Part shown: piece after piece, positions 17,383-27,080 of the stretch
Layout of the letters: the number at the start of each line of letters is the position of its first letter
Position numbering within the stretch: the first letter of the stretch is position 1
Assembly: GCF_002245535.1 (NCBI RefSeq)
Contig: NZ_NKCN01000001.1
Span: forward strand, 186,001-250,000
Origin: Mycobacterium lehmannii
GTDB taxonomy: Bacteria; Actinomycetota; Actinomycetes; Mycobacteriales; Mycobacteriaceae
Direction of reading: 5' to 3'
DNA: 64,000 nucleotides
Translations under genes and position numbers: made by a program
Notes under the pieces: model-generated
What the model was told of the DNA's origin: nothing
Databases searched by the model: none
Seen by the model: only the letters and a program-made list of their open reading frames with translations

Positions 17383-17394
17383 ATGTGATCCCAA

Positions 17395-17418
17395 ACACCG
17401 GGTAGAGCCGCCCGGTGT
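17395..17418 (+). terminator. Hairpin after ispG
   Basis: ACACCGGG (17395-17402) pairs perfectly with CCCGGTGT (17411-17418) around an 8-nt loop, 12 bp after the ispG stop and 18 bp before the next start. It is likely an intrinsic terminator or attenuator between ispG and the GNAT gene. Confidence 0.65.
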
Positions 17419-17436
17419 CGGTTAGAAAGAGATCCC

Positions 17437-18291
17437 ATGTCGGCACCGCCGCTGTTTCGTCACGTCGACGAACGACGGGTTTCGGTGGTGCGTGACGTCG
17501 GCGCCGTGATGCGGGTGCTCGACGAAGATCCGGTCGGCTCGTGCATGGTCGCCTGCCGGGTGGCCGAGTACGGTGTGGAGCCTTCGGCGATCGGCGGGGA
17601 ACTGTGGACGCGACGCAGGCCCACCGAATCGCTGTGCTACGCCGGTGCGAACCTGATTCCGTTGCGCGGGGACATGATTGACCTGCACGCGTTCGCCGAG
17701 AAGGCGATGAGCACCGCGCGTCGCTGCTCGTCGTTGGTCGGCCGGGCCGAGTTGGTGCTGCCGATGTGGCGTCGCCTGGAGAACGCCTGGGGCGCCGCCC
17801 GCGACGTGCGCGAGCATCAGCCGCTGCTGGCGCTGAGCACGCCGCCGTCGTGTGCGACCGACCGCGCCGTGCGCCAGGTGCGTGCCGACGAACTCGATGC
17901 CTACCTCGTCGCCTCGATCGACATGTTCATCGGTGAGGTCGGCATCGACCCGCGGCTCGGCGACGGAGGCAGGGGATACCGCAGGCGGGTCGCCGGTCTG
18001 ATCGCCGCGGGCCGGGCCTGGGCCCGCTTCGAACGCGGCGAGGTGGTCTTCAAGGCCGAGGTCGGTTCGCAGTCGCCCACCGTCGGGCAGATCCAGGGTG
18101 TGTGGGTGCACCCCGACTGGCGCGGGCACGGTCTGGGCACCGCGGGCACCGCCACGCTGGCCGAGGCGGTGGTGCGCTCTGGGCGCACGGCCAGCTTGTA
18201 CGTCAACGACTTCAACACCGTCGCGCGCGCGACCTATGACCGCGTCGGCTTCCAACAGGTGGGAACGTTCGCCACCGTTCTGCTCGACTGA
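17437..18291 (+). CDS. DUF4081-GNAT family acetyltransferase (Rv2867c-like)
   Basis: A 284-residue protein with an N-terminal DUF4081-type domain (about residues 25-130, including CRVAEYGVEPSAIGGELW) and a C-terminal GNAT domain. The acetyl-CoA loop is seen in GVWVHPDWRGHGLGTAGTATL and the last strand in LYVNDFNTVARATYDRVGFQ. The substrate is unknown. In mycobacteria it regularly follows ispG, as here, and may be co-transcribed by read-through of the short hairpin. It is soluble, with no signal peptide. Confidence 0.85.
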   Translation: MSAPPLFRHVDERRVSVVRDVGAVMRVLDEDPVGSCMVACRVAEYGVEPSAIGGELWTRRRPTESLCYAGANLIPLRGDMIDLHAFAEKAMSTARRCSSLVGRAELVLPMWRRLENAWGAARDVREHQPLLALSTPPSCATDRAVRQVRADELDAYLVASIDMFIGEVGIDPRLGDGGRGYRRRVAGLIAAGRAWARFERGEVVFKAEVGSQSPTVGQIQGVWVHPDWRGHGLGTAGTATLAEAVVRSGRTASLYVNDFNTVARATYDRVGFQQVGTFATVLLD

Positions 18292-18317
18292 CGATCCGAC
18301 TGATTTACGCTCACGGC

Positions 18318-18974
18318 ATGGCTGACGACGACCGCACAATCGCGCGCAGGGAGATCGCCGACACGATGGTGCGCGCCCTGGAACGGCGCCACGAACTGCT
18401 CGACGTCATCGTCGATTCGGAGGACTACGACGCCGCGATCGAGTCGATCGCGAGCATGCTCGGCGCATCGCACACGGCCGCCGAGGCGGTGCTGCGGCTG
18501 TCCTTCGATCGGCTGACCAAGGTGTCGCGGCGCCGGATCGCCGCCGAACTCGAGGACCTCAACAATCAGCTCAGCTTCACCATGGGTGAGCCCGCCCGCA
18601 GTGCCGACAGCATGGCGCTGCGCCCGTTCCTCGCCGCCGCCGATCGCGACATCTTCGCTGCGCGCACCCAGGACGTGCGTGAGGCGGGCGACGGGTCGCG
18701 CGCCCCCGCGGGCGATCTCGACGACGAGATCCGCGCGGGCCTGCGGCGCGTCGACGCCGAGGAGGCGGCCTGGCTGGTCGCGGTGCACGGCACCGAGAAG
18801 ATCGGGATGGTGTTCGGCGACCTGGTCTCCGGCGAGGTCAACGTGCGGATCTGGATCCACCCCGACCATCGCAAGCAGGGGTACGGCACCGCGGCGCTGC
18901 GCAAGTCGCGCTCGGAGATGGCCGCCTACTTCCCGGGAGTGCCGTTGGTGGTGCGGGCACCGGCCGCGGGTTGA
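18318..18974 (+). CDS. GNAT-like protein with GyrA-type helical N-terminal region
   Basis: A 218-residue protein. Residues 10-90 read like the coiled-coil/dimerisation stretch of DNA gyrase subunit A: LERRHELLDVIVDSEDYDAA, then a short helix, then AEAVLRLSFDRLTKVSRRRI and AAELEDLNNQL. This parallels the gyrase pattern LDEVI...AQAIL.LRL.RL...E...I. The C-terminal part has a GNAT acetyl-CoA loop, VNVRIWIHPDHRKQGYGTAALR, but the domain is short and ends soon afterwards. The gyrase tyrosine and the DNA-binding domains are absent. It could acetylate a partner recruited by the helical region. Function unknown. Confidence 0.65.
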   Translation: MADDDRTIARREIADTMVRALERRHELLDVIVDSEDYDAAIESIASMLGASHTAAEAVLRLSFDRLTKVSRRRIAAELEDLNNQLSFTMGEPARSADSMALRPFLAAADRDIFAARTQDVREAGDGSRAPAGDLDDEIRAGLRRVDAEEAAWLVAVHGTEKIGMVFGDLVSGEVNVRIWIHPDHRKQGYGTAALRKSRSEMAAYFPGVPLVVRAPAAG

Positions 18975-19164
18975 GGACGCCCGACGCTGCCTGGGCGCCG
19001 CTTGACGCTGCGGTCCGCCGGCGTGCGCTGCGGGCCTTAACCGGTTGATCCCACGCAGGAGGTGAGTGCGATCAACCCGGTAAGCCCTCCGATCGGAAGA
19101 ACCGGCCCCCCAATGCGGTGCGCCTACCGGGATTGCAGGTCTCGACTTCGTAACATCTGCCCCA

Positions 19165-20973
19165 ATGGCAACTTCAGTAACACGCATAGTGAGCCTCGCC
19201 GCGGCCGGAATCCTGGTCGTCGGCCTCAACAGCGCCTGTACGCCCAAGCCCGCCGGACCCGAGACCGCCGCCGAGAAATTCTTCGCGGCCCTCGCGACCG
19301 GTGACACCGCGGGCGCGGCCGAACTCAGCGACCGGCCCGCCGATGCGCGCGAAGACCTCAACGAGGCGTGGGCCGGGCTGCAGGCCACCCACCTGGACAC
19401 GCAGATCCTGGGCTCCAAGTACGCGATGGACACCGGCAGCGTCACCTACCGCTACACGTGGCATCTGCCGAAAGACCGCACCTGGACCTACGACGGACAG
19501 CTGAACATGGTCCGCGACGAGGGCCGGTGGATGGTGCGGTGGAGCGCCACCGGCCTGCACCCGCGGCTCGGCGAGAACCAGACCTTCGCGCTGCGCGCCG
19601 ACTCGCCCCCGCGGGCGTCGGTGATCGAGCGGGGCGGCACCGAGGTGCTGGTGCCGGGATACCTCTACGGCTACTCGCTGGACGCGCGCGAGGCCGGCGG
19701 TTCGCTGATGCAGACCGCGCGGGCCGTCGTCGACGCGTTGCGGCCCTTCGACAACACCCTCGACGCGCAGCGGCTCGCCGAGCAGGCCAGCTCGTCCAAA
19801 CAGCCGCTGAACCTGATCACGCTGCGCAAGGCCGACCACGACCGGGTGGCCGCCGCGATCGGAGCGCAACCCGGTGTGGTCATCACGCCGCTGGCCGAAA
19901 TGCTGCCCACCGACGAGACTTTCGCGCCTGCGATCGTCGGTGAGGTCAAGAGGGCGGTGGCGGGTGAACTCGCCGGCGCCGCGGGGTGGCGGGTGGTCAC
20001 CGTCAACCAGAACGGCGTCGACGTCGACGTACTCAACGAGGTGCCGGGGGATCCCGCACCCTCGATCCGGATCAGCCTCGACCGGTCGGTCCAGGACGCC
20101 GCGCAGAACGCGGTCAACTTCACCGGCAAGAAGGCGATGATCGTCGTGATCAAACCGTCGACCGGTGAGATCCTGGCCGTCGCGCAGAACGCCGCCGCCG
20201 ACACCGAGGGCCTCATCGCCACCACCGGCCTGTATCCGCCCGGGTCGACGTTCAAGATGGTGACCGCCGGTGCGGCCATCGAACGCGATATGGCCACCCC
20301 GAACACGATGCTTCCGTGCCCCGGCACGATGGACATCGGCCACCGGACCGTGCCCAACTACGGCGGCTTCGACCTGGGCACCGTGCCGATGTCGCGGGCG
20401 TTCGCCAGTTCCTGCAACACCACCTTCGCCGAGCTGGCCAGCCGGATGCCGCCGCGCGGGTTGACGATGGCCGCGGCCAAGTACGGCATCGGCGCCGACT
20501 ACGACATCCCCGGGCTGAGGACCGTGACCGGTTCCGTACCGCCCACCGTCGACCTCGCCGAGCGCACCGAGGACGGCTTCGGTCAGGGCAAGGTGCTGGC
20601 CAGCCCCTTCGGCATGGCGTTGGCCGCGGCGACCGTCGCTGCCGGCAAAACCCCAGTCCCGCAACTGATCCAGGGTAAAGAGACCGAGATCGCCGAGAGC
20701 CCGGCGCCGATGGACCCGAAGATCGTCGAGGGGCTGCGGCCGATGATGCGGCTGGTGGTGACCAACGGCACCGCCGAGGACCTGCAGGGTGCGGGCGACG
20801 TGCGCGGCAAGACCGGCGAGGCGGAGTTCGCGGGCGGTTCGCACTCCTGGTTCGCCGGATACCGCGGCGACATGGCGTTCGCGGCGATGATCGTCGGGGG
20901 CGGTTCCTCGGAGTACGCGGTGCGCATGCTCAAGGGCATGCTCGACGGACTGCCGCCGGACTACCTGGCCTGA
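19165..20973 (+). CDS. Penicillin-binding transpeptidase lipoprotein (Rv2864c-like)
   Basis: A 602-residue class B-type penicillin-binding protein. The signal peptide ends with a lipobox (VGLNSAC), so it is predicted to be membrane-anchored by lipid rather than by a helix. An NTF2-like MecA N-terminal domain (AAEKFFAALATGDTAGAAEL, about 33-150) and a dimerisation domain precede the transpeptidase domain. The active-site motifs are STFK (Ser about 361), SCN (about 416) and KTG (about 549). It crosslinks peptidoglycan and is a beta-lactam target. The 190-bp gap upstream holds no convincing gene; a dyad with a GATC-ending arm is seen at 19038-19083. Confidence 0.92.
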   Translation: MATSVTRIVSLAAAGILVVGLNSACTPKPAGPETAAEKFFAALATGDTAGAAELSDRPADAREDLNEAWAGLQATHLDTQILGSKYAMDTGSVTYRYTWHLPKDRTWTYDGQLNMVRDEGRWMVRWSATGLHPRLGENQTFALRADSPPRASVIERGGTEVLVPGYLYGYSLDAREAGGSLMQTARAVVDALRPFDNTLDAQRLAEQASSSKQPLNLITLRKADHDRVAAAIGAQPGVVITPLAEMLPTDETFAPAIVGEVKRAVAGELAGAAGWRVVTVNQNGVDVDVLNEVPGDPAPSIRISLDRSVQDAAQNAVNFTGKKAMIVVIKPSTGEILAVAQNAAADTEGLIATTGLYPPGSTFKMVTAGAAIERDMATPNTMLPCPGTMDIGHRTVPNYGGFDLGTVPMSRAFASSCNTTFAELASRMPPRGLTMAAAKYGIGADYDIPGLRTVTGSVPPTVDLAERTEDGFGQGKVLASPFGMALAAATVAAGKTPVPQLIQGKETEIAESPAPMDPKIVEGLRPMMRLVVTNGTAEDLQGAGDVRGKTGEAEFAGGSHSWFAGYRGDMAFAAMIVGGGSSEYAVRMLKGMLDGLPPDYLA

Positions 20974-21005
20974 TCGGGCGTCATCGCCGTACCGTGGAAC
21001 GTGCG

Positions 21006-21590
21006 ATGACCGAGACCAACCACGACGCCATGCGCGTCTCCGACGCCGACCGCAACGGCACGCTGCGGCGACTGCACAACGCCGTCGCGCTGGGCCTGAT
21101 CGACATCGAGGAGTTCGAGGAGCGCTCGGCGGCGGTGGCGCGCGCGCGGCTGCACTCGGACCTGGACGCGCTGGTGGGCGACCTGCCCGGACCGGGTGCG
21201 ATCGTCACCTCGGCCGCCGACCGCATCGAGTTGCGCGGCGTGCTCGGCTCCCTCAAGCGGCACGGCGAATGGACGGTGCCCAGCCGGCTGGCCCTGCACC
21301 GGCGCATGGGTTCGGTGGACCTGGACCTGACCCGGGCGCGCTTCGCCGGGCCGATGGTCGTCATCGAGCTCGACCTGAAGTTCGGCGGGCTCGAACTGCG
21401 GCTGCCCGACGGGGCCAGCGCCTCCATCGACGACGTCGAGGTCAATGCGGGCAGCGCCCGCGACCACCGCAGGGACGCGCCTGCCGAAGGCAACCCGCAC
21501 GTGATCCTGACCGGCAAGGTGGTCTTCGGCTCGGTGGACATCCGCGGGCCGCGCCGATCCTGGCGGTTGAGCCCGTTCGACCGGCGCTAG
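21006..21590 (+). CDS. DUF1707 domain protein with LiaF-like C-terminal region
   Basis: A 194-residue protein. The N-terminal DUF1707 (SHOCT-like) segment is clear: [20 protein letters not shown], then [19 protein letters not shown]. The C-terminal half is a beta-rich repeat ([43 protein letters not shown]) resembling the cell-wall-stress LiaF/DUF2154 fold. No membrane segment is present, which is unusual for this group. The ATG at 21006 was preferred to a GTG 12 bp earlier. It may sense envelope state; this is inference. It sits between the PBP and map genes. Confidence 0.75.
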   Translation: MTETNHDAMRVSDADRNGTLRRLHNAVALGLIDIEEFEERSAAVARARLHSDLDALVGDLPGPGAIVTSAADRIELRGVLGSLKRHGEWTVPSRLALHRRMGSVDLDLTRARFAGPMVVIELDLKFGGLELRLPDGASASIDDVEVNAGSARDHRRDAPAEGNPHVILTGKVVFGSVDIRGPRRSWRLSPFDRR

Positions 21591-21609
21591 CCTCGTCTAC
21601 CCTGTTGAC

Positions 21610-22470
21610 ATGCCCGTTCGTACCGCCCTCCGCCCCGGCGTGGTTTCCCCGACGCTGCCGGTGCCCGCGTCGATCCCGCGGCCGGAGTACGCCTGGAAGC
21701 CGACCGTCGACGAGGGCAGCGAACCGTGGGTGCAGACACCTGAGGTGATCGAGAAGATGCGCGTCGCGGGCAGGATCGCGGCGGGCGCGCTGGCCGAGGC
21801 GGGCAAAGCCGTCGCGCCGGGCGTCACGACCGACGAGCTGGACCGCATCGCGCACGAGTTCATGATCGACAACGGCGCCTATCCGTCCACGCTCGGCTAC
21901 AAGGGATTCCCGAAGTCCTGCTGTACCTCGCTCAACGAGATCATCTGCCACGGCATCCCGGACTCGACGGTCATCGAGGACGGCGACATCGTCAACATCG
22001 ACGTGACCGCCTACATCGACGGTGTGCACGGCGACACCAACGCGACATTCCTCGCGGGGGACGTCTCCGAGGAACACAGGCTGCTCGTCGAGCGGACGCG
22101 GGAAGCGACCATGCGCGCGATCAAGGCCGTCAGACCCGGCCGGCAGCTGTCCGTCGTCGGCAGGGTCATCGAGTCCTATGCGAACCGGTTCGGCTACAAC
22201 GTGGTTCGCGACTTCACGGGCCACGGCATCGGCACCACGTTTCACAACGGCCTCGTCGTCCTGCACTACGACCAGCCCGCCGTGGAGACGGTGCTGGAAC
22301 CGGGCATGACGTTCACCATCGAGCCGATGATCAACCTCGGCGGCCTGGACTACGAGATCTGGGACGACGGTTGGACCGTCGCCACCACCGACAAGAAGTG
22401 GACCGCGCAGTTCGAGCACACGCTGGTGGTCACCGACGGCGGCGCCGAGATCCTGACAGTCGCCGACTAG
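21610..22470 (+). CDS. map: Methionine aminopeptidase type I
   Basis: A 286-residue metalloprotease removing the initiator Met from nascent proteins. Metal ligands and family motifs are visible: [20 protein letters not shown] (two Asp), [14 protein letters not shown] (His), [11 protein letters not shown] (Glu) and the final [10 protein letters not shown] (Glu). An N-terminal extension of about 40 residues with a Pro-rich stretch ([19 protein letters not shown]) precedes the catalytic domain, as in M. tuberculosis MapB. The TGTTGAC segment just upstream may belong to the promoter. cobQ follows 11 bp downstream. Confidence 0.94.
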   Translation: MPVRTALRPGVVSPTLPVPASIPRPEYAWKPTVDEGSEPWVQTPEVIEKMRVAGRIAAGALAEAGKAVAPGVTTDELDRIAHEFMIDNGAYPSTLGYKGFPKSCCTSLNEIICHGIPDSTVIEDGDIVNIDVTAYIDGVHGDTNATFLAGDVSEEHRLLVERTREATMRAIKAVRPGRQLSVVGRVIESYANRFGYNVVRDFTGHGIGTTFHNGLVVLHYDQPAVETVLEPGMTFTIEPMINLGGLDYEIWDDGWTVATTDKKWTAQFEHTLVVTDGGAEILTVAD

Positions 22471-22481
22471 GGCGCTCGACT

Positions 22482-24020
22482 GTGAATCCGACGACGCCCA
22501 GACACGAAATGCCGTCGCCTGATTCACAACCGGCGGGCGGCGCACTCCTGGTGGCCGGAACCACCTCGGATGCGGGCAAGTCGATGGTGGTGGCCGGGCT
22601 GTGTCGGCTGTTGGCGCGCAAGGGCATTCGCGTCGCACCGTTCAAGGCGCAGAACATGTCGAACAACTCCGCGGTCACCGTCGACGGCGGCGAGATCGGC
22701 CGGGCCCAGGCGATGCAGGCCCGCGCCGCCGGCCTATCGCCGCACACGCGGTTCAACCCGATCCTGCTCAAACCCGGCAGCGACCGCACTTCGCAGCTGG
22801 TGGTGCGCGGTCGGGTGGTCGACACCGTCAGCGCGCGCGACTATATCGGGCACCGTGAGCACCTTAGAGCGGTGGTCGCCGACGAACTGAAGCAACTCCG
22901 GGCCGAATTCGACGCCGTCATCTGCGAGGGTGCCGGTTCCCCTGCCGAAATCAATCTGCGGGCAACCGATCTGGCGAACATGGGGTTGGCCCGTGCGGCG
23001 GACCTCCCGGTGATCGTCGTCGGCGACATCGACCGCGGCGGCGTGCTCGCGCACCTGTACGGCACCGTCGCGGTGCTCGAACCCGAGGACCAACGCTTGA
23101 TCGCCGGCTTCGTGGTCAACAAGTTCCGCGGTGATCCGTCGCTGCTCGACCCCGGTCTGGCGCAACTGCAGCAGCTGTCGGGACGGCCGACCTACGGCGT
23201 CATCCCGTATGCCGAGGGTTTGTGGCTGGACACCGAGGACTCGGTCTCGGTGGTGGCCCGTCGCGTGGTCGGTGAACCGCAGCCCCCACGGGGGGAGCAG
23301 TGGTTGCGCGTGGCCGCGATCCGGTTGCCGCGGATCTCCAACTCGACCGACGTCGAGGCCCTCGCCTGCGAGCCGGGCGTGCTCGTGCGCTGGGTCGGAG
23401 AACCCGCCGATCTCGTCGACATCGACGTTGTCGTCATCCCCGGCAGCAAGGCCACCGTCGCCGACCTCGATTGGCTGCGCCGCAGCGGGCTTGCCGGCGC
23501 GCTGAGCGCGCACGCCGCCCGCGGCCTGCCCGTGCTGGGGGTGTGCGGCGGCTTCCAGATGCTGTGCGCGCGCATCGACGATGACGTGGAATCCGGCGCA
23601 GGCGTCGTGCCCGGCCTGAACCTGCTCGACGCCGACATCGTCTTCACGCCCGAGAAGACGCTGTTGCGTCACGAAGAACCGTTGTCCGGCTACGAAATTC
23701 ATCATGGTCAGATCGGTCGCTCGACCGAGGAACAGTGGCTCGGGGTGGGCTTGCGGCGCGGGGCGGTGTACGGCACCCACTGGCACGGTGTGCTCGACAA
23801 CGACGACGTGCGGCGCTCGTGGCTGGTCGAGGTCGCGCAGGCCGCCGGCCGCAACGGGTTCGTCGTGGCCGACGACGTCGACGTCGGCGCCCGGCGCGAC
23901 GCGCAACTCGACCTGATGGCCGACCTGCTGACCAGCCACCTCGACGTGGACGCGGTGCTGACCCTGCTCTCCGACGGCGCCCCGGCCCGGCCCGACATCG
24001 TGACGGGACTGCGGCGATGA
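22482..24020 (+). CDS. cobQ: Cobyric acid synthase
   Basis: An enzyme of about 512 residues that amidates four side chains of adenosylcobyrinic acid a,c-diamide using glutamine and ATP. The ATP domain begins [20 protein letters not shown] and contains [10 protein letters not shown] and [20 protein letters not shown]. The C-terminal glutaminase domain has its Cys in [11 protein letters not shown] and the His in GTHWHGVL. The GTG at 22482 has a weak AGGG leader; an ATG at 22509 ([11 protein letters not shown]) is the alternative. It is separated from the other cobalamin genes at 47.8-53 kb. The next gene overlaps it by 4 bp. Confidence 0.93.
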   Translation: MNPTTPRHEMPSPDSQPAGGALLVAGTTSDAGKSMVVAGLCRLLARKGIRVAPFKAQNMSNNSAVTVDGGEIGRAQAMQARAAGLSPHTRFNPILLKPGSDRTSQLVVRGRVVDTVSARDYIGHREHLRAVVADELKQLRAEFDAVICEGAGSPAEINLRATDLANMGLARAADLPVIVVGDIDRGGVLAHLYGTVAVLEPEDQRLIAGFVVNKFRGDPSLLDPGLAQLQQLSGRPTYGVIPYAEGLWLDTEDSVSVVARRVVGEPQPPRGEQWLRVAAIRLPRISNSTDVEALACEPGVLVRWVGEPADLVDIDVVVIPGSKATVADLDWLRRSGLAGALSAHAARGLPVLGVCGGFQMLCARIDDDVESGAGVVPGLNLLDADIVFTPEKTLLRHEEPLSGYEIHHGQIGRSTEEQWLGVGLRRGAVYGTHWHGVLDNDDVRRSWLVEVAQAAGRNGFVVADDVDVGARRDAQLDLMADLLTSHLDVDAVLTLLSDGAPARPDIVTGLRR

Positions 24021-24682
24021 TCCGGCGATTCGCCCTGGCGGCCGCCCTGACCGCGGTGACGTTGACCGGTTGCACGCACTCGACCGAGGGCTCGCCGACC
24101 TGGCCAGGCGCCCGGCTGGACCGAGCGCTGCTCACCGCGGCCGACTTCCCGCAGGGGGTGCAGTTCGACCACGTCGTCCGCGAACCCGGCGAGGGTGGCG
24201 ACGGTGCTGGTGCCCCGCCGGCCATGCTGTCCCGACCGGCGGGGTGTTCGGAGGGACTCACCCGGGTGATCGCCGAGACGGGAGAGCGCGGGCCGGGCAG
24301 CGCCGCGGAGTACGTCGTGGGCTACGACGGCGCCCGCATCGTGATGACGGTGCTGACATGGCGTTTGGATCTCGACAAGCTGGCGGCCACGGCCGAACGG
24401 TGTGCGAACTTCGAGACGTTCTTCGACGAATCCTCGCCGGGCATCCCGATGACGACGACCAGGATGGATCCATCTCGCGCCGACGCGCTCCTCTACGAGC
24501 AGACCATGCAACTCGGCGGAGTCGACAGCAGCGTCTACTTCACGTTCGAGAACATCGGGACCATGGCGGTGTACGGCGTCGCATTTCCGACTCCGAACCC
24601 GACGATTCCGGTCAAAGCCGCGCTGCCGCAGACCTTTCTGGACATCGCGACCGAGCAGGCCGAGCGCGTCGCCGCACTCTGA
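24017..24682 (+). CDS. Putative lipoprotein (DUF5642-like)
   Basis: A 221-residue exported lipoprotein. The signal peptide [19 protein letters not shown] ends at a lipobox Cys (residue 19). The mature domain ([27 protein letters not shown] Cys region, later CANFETFF, and a closing [13 protein letters not shown] helix) resembles the small mycobacterial lipoprotein/sensor-domain group; the family call is from general pattern only. The two mature cysteines could form a disulfide. The ATGA overlap with cobQ implies translational coupling, but no role in cobalamin synthesis is evident. Confidence 0.72.
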   Translation: MIRRFALAAALTAVTLTGCTHSTEGSPTWPGARLDRALLTAADFPQGVQFDHVVREPGEGGDGAGAPPAMLSRPAGCSEGLTRVIAETGERGPGSAAEYVVGYDGARIVMTVLTWRLDLDKLAATAERCANFETFFDESSPGIPMTTTRMDPSRADALLYEQTMQLGGVDSSVYFTFENIGTMAVYGVAFPTPNPTIPVKAALPQTFLDIATEQAERVAAL

Positions 24683-24745
24683 ATCGCCCCGTTCACTCCC
24701 GGCGAAATGACCGCGTCGCACCGTCGACCGCTGTAGCGTGGCCCA

Positions 24746-25309
24746 ATGCCATCCACCACGGTCACCGTCGAGGGGTTCAACGTGCCCGTCGACGTCGCCG
24801 GTCCCGAGAAGGGGTCGGTCGTGGTGGTGCTCGGGGCGGGCCATCAGCCGGCCGCCGCCTATGACGCCGTGTGTCAACGGCTGCACACCGCGTCGCTGCG
24901 GACCGTCGTCGTGCCTCCCGATCCCCGGCTGACCGCGAAGTCGGTGGTCAGCATCCTCGACGCCCTCGACGTGAAATGGGCGCTGCTGGTGGGGGACCGC
25001 GTCGGCGGCGAGCTGGCGTGGGAACTGGCCGCCACCCGGCTCGACCGGTTCATCGGGTTGGTCGTCATCGACCGCGGCCATCCGCGCGTCGCGGACGCCG
25101 CGGGCGTGATCCGCGACGAGCACTGCCCGCCGGTGGAGATGAACACCACGGCACTGGTCAGCACCCCCGCGGCGCGCGCCGTCGCCAAGGCCAGCCAGCG
25201 CTACGTGTACGGCGACTACCGGATGGTCGACCTGCTCGGCAGGCGCAACGCCGCCGAATCCACCGCGCAGCTGGCCGCCGAGATCGTGATGCGCACCAGC
25301 ACCTGGTGA
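24746..25309 (+). CDS. Alpha/beta hydrolase-like protein without catalytic serine
   Basis: A 187-residue protein with the outline of an alpha/beta hydrolase: an early strand with VVVVLGAGHQPAAAYDAVC (oxyanion region), then ALDVKWALLVGDRVGGELAW, which corresponds to the nucleophile elbow, and IGLVVIDRGHPRV. The elbow reads G-D-R-V-G instead of G-x-S-x-G, so the nucleophile serine is replaced by Arg. The chain is also short, about 80-100 residues under the usual length, and no catalytic His block is obvious. It is likely non-catalytic, perhaps a ligand-binding protein. Its stop lies 1 bp from the end of convergent ngg. Confidence 0.65.
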   Translation: MPSTTVTVEGFNVPVDVAGPEKGSVVVVLGAGHQPAAAYDAVCQRLHTASLRTVVVPPDPRLTAKSVVSILDALDVKWALLVGDRVGGELAWELAATRLDRFIGLVVIDRGHPRVADAAGVIRDEHCPPVEMNTTALVSTPAARAVAKASQRYVYGDYRMVDLLGRRNAAESTAQLAAEIVMRTSTW

Positions 25310-25310
25310 C

Positions 25311-27080
25311 TCAGGCGGGCGACTCCTCGGGCGTCCACGCCTGAGGCAGCGCCGGGCTGCCCGGGAACAGAAAGTCGACGAAAGCCTTTGCGGTGGGCTG
25401 TGGTTCGTGATTGGCCAGCCCGGGCCGCTCGTTGGCCTCGATGAAGACGTACTCCGGCTCGGTGACATCGGGCACCAGCAGGTCGATCCCCGTGACGGGG
25501 ATGCCGATCGCGTGGGCGGCCCGGACCCCGACGTCGCACAGGTGGGGGTGAACCTTGGCGGTCACGTCGTGAATGGTGCCGCCCTGATGCAGGTTCGCGG
25601 TGCGGCGCACCCGCAGCCGCTCGCCTTCGGGAAGTACATCGTCGAACGACCAACCCGCCTCGGTGACCGTCGACTCGGTGACCGCATCGATCGGGATGCG
25701 CGATTCACCGCCCGTGGCCGCCGCCCGGCGCCGGCTCTGCGCCTCGATCAGCTCGCGCACCGTGTGGTGTCCGGTCCCGATGACCTCGGCGGGCTTGCGT
25801 AGCGCCGCGGCCACCACCTTGCCGTCGATGACCACCAGCCGAAGATCGTCGCCGGGTGCCCGCTGCTCGATCAGCACGTGCGGATGTTCTTGGCGGGCGC
25901 GGGCCAGCGCGGCGTCCAAGTCCTCGGCGCTGCTGATCCCGACGGTGATGCCCTTGCCCTGCTCACCCCGCGTCGGCTTGACCACGACGTCGCCGACCTC
26001 CTCGAGAAACTCGTGGTCCCTTTCGTCGAAGGTCGCCAGCCTGCCCTTGGGCACCGCGATGCCGTTCTCGGCCACCAACCGCCGGGTGAGGCGCTTGTCG
26101 TCGCAGCGCGCCATCGCGACCGCGGAGGTGAACTCCGACAACGACTCCCGGGTGATGACGGTGCGGCCGCCGTGCGACAGGCGCATCTCACCGGCCTCGG
26201 CGTCGAGCACCTCGACCCAGATTCCGCGGCGCATGGCCTCGTCGGCGATGATCCGTGCGTACGGATTGAGGTCCTCGACGGTTTCGGGCGGATGGGTGAA
26301 CAGCGGTTCGTTGATCGCGTTCTTGCGCTTGACGGCCATCACCGGAACCCGCTCGAAACCGAGCTTCTCGTAGAGCGAGATCGCAGCCGCGTTGTCGTGG
26401 CTGACCGACAGATCCATGTAGGCGCGGCCGCGTTCGCGGTAGATCGCGGCCAGCGCCCGGGTGAGCGCCGCGCCGACACCGGGCAGGCTCGTCGCCGGGT
26501 CGACAGCCAGCGTCCACAGGCTCGAACCATTCTCCGGATCGGAAAACAGCCGTTTGTGGTCGACACCGGTCACGGTGCCCAGCACGGACCCGTCGTCGTC
26601 ACGCACCGCGACCAGGTAATCGAGGGCATCCTGAGTCCGGTGGTTGTTCCACAGCACTTCGACGGGTGCGGGCACCATGCCGCAGCGCACGTACACGCGG
26701 TTCATCTCGTCGGCGTCGTCGGCGCTCTGCAGCGCACGCACCGAGAACCCGCTCGGCGCCTTGTCGGGCTCGGGATCCTCGGTGAACCGCAGCCGGTAGG
26801 TGTGGCTCGGATCGATGAAGAGTTCCGCGGGCGCCATCGACACCAGGACGTGGGGTTCGCGCGCGTAGATGCAGATGTCGCGTCGTCCGGGTCCCTCATG
26901 CCTGAGCACTTCGGCCAGCTTGGCGGGGTCGGCGAATGTTTGACCGAAAACCAATCGGCCCCAACCCATCTCGATGACGACATCGTCGGCCATCGCATCG
27001 ACGAGATGCTGCGGCGACGCGTCGTGCAAGCCGAGGGTGATCGCTTCGGTCTGCTCTGCGTCGGGCCCGAGCGCCGTCAT
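25311..27080 (-). CDS. ngg: N-acetylglutaminylglutamine synthetase (GNAT / ATP-grasp fusion)
   Basis: A 589-residue fusion for synthesis of the dipeptide osmolyte N-acetylglutaminylglutamine amide. Residues about 105-270 form a GNAT domain (LWTLAVDPATSLPGVGAALT; MDLSVSHDNAAAISLYEKLGFERVPV, given by its ends), and about 300-585 an ATP-grasp ligase (VVVKPTRGEQGKGITVGI; VLIEQRAPGDDLRLVVIDGK; the late EPEYVFIEANERPGL). The GNAT part should acetylate and the ATP-grasp part join two glutamines. The start overlaps the asnO stop by 4 bp. The M42 peptidase gene often found with this pair is not in the window. Confidence 0.86.
   Translation of the reverse strand: MTALGPDAEQTEAITLGLHDASPQHLVDAMADDVVIEMGWGRLVFGQTFADPAKLAEVLRHEGPGRRDICIYAREPHVLVSMAPAELFIDPSHTYRLRFTEDPEPDKAPSGFSVRALQSADDADEMNRVYVRCGMVPAPVEVLWNNHRTQDALDYLVAVRDDDGSVLGTVTGVDHKRLFSDPENGSSLWTLAVDPATSLPGVGAALTRALAAIYRERGRAYMDLSVSHDNAAAISLYEKLGFERVPVMAVKRKNAINEPLFTHPPETVEDLNPYARIIADEAMRRGIWVEVLDAEAGEMRLSHGGRTVITRESLSEFTSAVAMARCDDKRLTRRLVAENGIAVPKGRLATFDERDHEFLEEVGDVVVKPTRGEQGKGITVGISSAEDLDAALARARQEHPHVLIEQRAPGDDLRLVVIDGKVVAAALRKPAEVIGTGHHTVRELIEAQSRRRAAATGGESRIPIDAVTESTVTEAGWSFDDVLPEGERLRVRRTANLHQGGTIHDVTAKVHPHLCDVGVRAAHAIGIPVTGIDLLVPDVTEPEYVFIEANERPGLANHEPQPTAKAFVDFLFPGSPALPQAWTPEESPA

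Noticed and set aside
14761..17394. An 877-codon open frame antisense to dxr-rip1-ispG
   Set aside because: The translated sequence is Asp/His/Arg/Gly-rich with no domain, while the plus strand carries three well-conserved genes over the same bases.
19062..19304. A possible 80-codon gene before the PBP gene, near an AGGAGGTG string
   Set aside because: The Shine-Dalgarno-like string overlaps the GTG itself, the frame runs into the PBP gene and the product has no recognisable feature. The dyad at 19038-19083 may explain the sequence instead.
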